DNA from: JBDRLV01 sp043812755
GTDB lineage: Bacteria > Patescibacteriota > Patescibacteriia > UBA9934 > GWF2-40-263
Assembly: GCA_043812755.1 (NCBI GenBank)
Contig: JBDRLV010000061.1
Span: forward strand, 1 to 13,837
Reading direction: 5' to 3'
Length of the DNA: 13,837 nucleotides
Under the pieces are notes generated by a model. The model was not told the origin of the DNA. It did no database searches and saw nothing but the letters and a program-made list of their open reading frames with translations. Numbering within the stretch: the first letter of the stretch is position 1; each line of letters starts with the position of its first letter. The position numbers were made by a program, and so were the translations under genes. Positions 13,676 through 13,837 of this stretch are shown here, piece after piece.

Positions 13676-13837
13676 TCAAACACTTTTTGCAATGCCAGCA
13701 GTTCTTCCCGCTTCAACCCCTTGTGCTTTCACACGCTTTGCGCGCACAGAAGGGTCTTCATCACTCACGCGCACCTTTGTATTACCGTTTGATTGTCTAT
13801 CCAAAATTACACTTGTAATAGACATCCCTTCACGCGT
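13676..13837 (-). CDS. C-terminal end of an unidentified protein, cut by window edge
   Basis: The minus-strand frame is open from the right edge to TGA at 13676-13678 and gives 53 residues, ending AGRTAGIAKSV. An internal Met at 13825 would make a 49-residue protein, but the purine-rich GAAGGG before it directly abuts the ATG and is not a usable Shine-Dalgarno. A longer protein running past the window is therefore more likely. The tail is basic (VRAKRVKAQGVEAGR). It ends 21 bp upstream of the GNAT-like gene on the same strand, so the two are probably one operon. I do not recognise it. Confidence 0.5.
   Translation of the reverse strand, partial: TREGMSITSVILDRQSNGNTKVRVSDEDPSVRAKRVKAQGVEAGRTAGIAKSV

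Noticed and set aside
66..13818. Plus-strand and off-frame open frames across the array
   Set aside because: All lie opposite or within the array genes, have unrelated low-information translations and do not recur at equivalent positions with conserved sequence. They are shadows of the Cys-rich coding frames.
1..13837. Alternative genetic code (UGA recoded as Gly, as in some CPR lineages)
   Set aside because: Genes end in TAA or TAG with no in-frame TGA in the conserved proteins, conserved Gly positions are not TGA, and the partial gene at the right edge ends at a plausible TGA.

Overview
The window is dominated by one gene family. At least seven paralogous genes lie head to tail on the minus strand (genes 1-7, numbered left to right; transcription runs from 7 to 1). 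Each full copy encodes a Cys-rich protein of about 574-579 residues. I do not recognise a characterised family. Moderate-to-low GC, short spacers, mostly no Shine-Dalgarno, normal TAA/TAG/TGA stops, and a general resemblance to Cys-rich hypothetical proteins I remember from Candidate Phyla Radiation (Patescibacteria) genomes suggest that kind of organism. This is recollection, not a search result.

Layout: 1-1631 is gene 1, cut by the window edge at its C-terminus. Genes 2-7 are complete: 1758-3491, 3574-5307, 5489-7213, 7311-9050, 9144-10883 and 10984-12720. Upstream of gene 7 is a short spacer with AATGACC repeats and a weak candidate promoter. Beyond it come a GNAT-like gene (12857-13654) and the 3' end of an unidentified gene (13676 to the window edge), both also on the minus strand.

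Each family protein has the same plan: an N-terminal segment (MS[KN]TPN[YF]D, PGER-C, KW); a hydrophobic/aromatic patch ending in W[WY]; a first Cys module centred on CxxCxFxFDCxxCxxCF near residues 210-226; a second, clearly related Cys module (CxxCFGC) near residues 350-380; a variable acidic region; and a C-terminal CxxC-x18-CxxC putative zinc ribbon ending in YL+YLE-x-x-G. The two Cys modules look like an internal duplication. Residues 1 to about 290 align almost without gaps between copies, while the stretch of about 300-360 is strongly diversified.

The spacers are the second notable layer. Those between genes 7/6, 6/5, 5/4 and 4/3 each hold one copy of an approximately 80-bp palindromic element that can fold as a cloverleaf-like RNA. 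Its small arms differ in sequence but keep pairing. Upstream of genes 3 and 7 there are ghost start codons (MSKTPNYD- and MSQTP-) followed by a GC-rich hairpin, and the first 47 bp at these two gene starts are identical. This points to deletion and recombination or gene conversion within the array.

The cellular job of the array is unknown. The sequence supports metal (probably zinc) binding and a soluble, possibly solenoid-like Cys-rich scaffold whose middle part has diversified between copies. Anything beyond that is inference.
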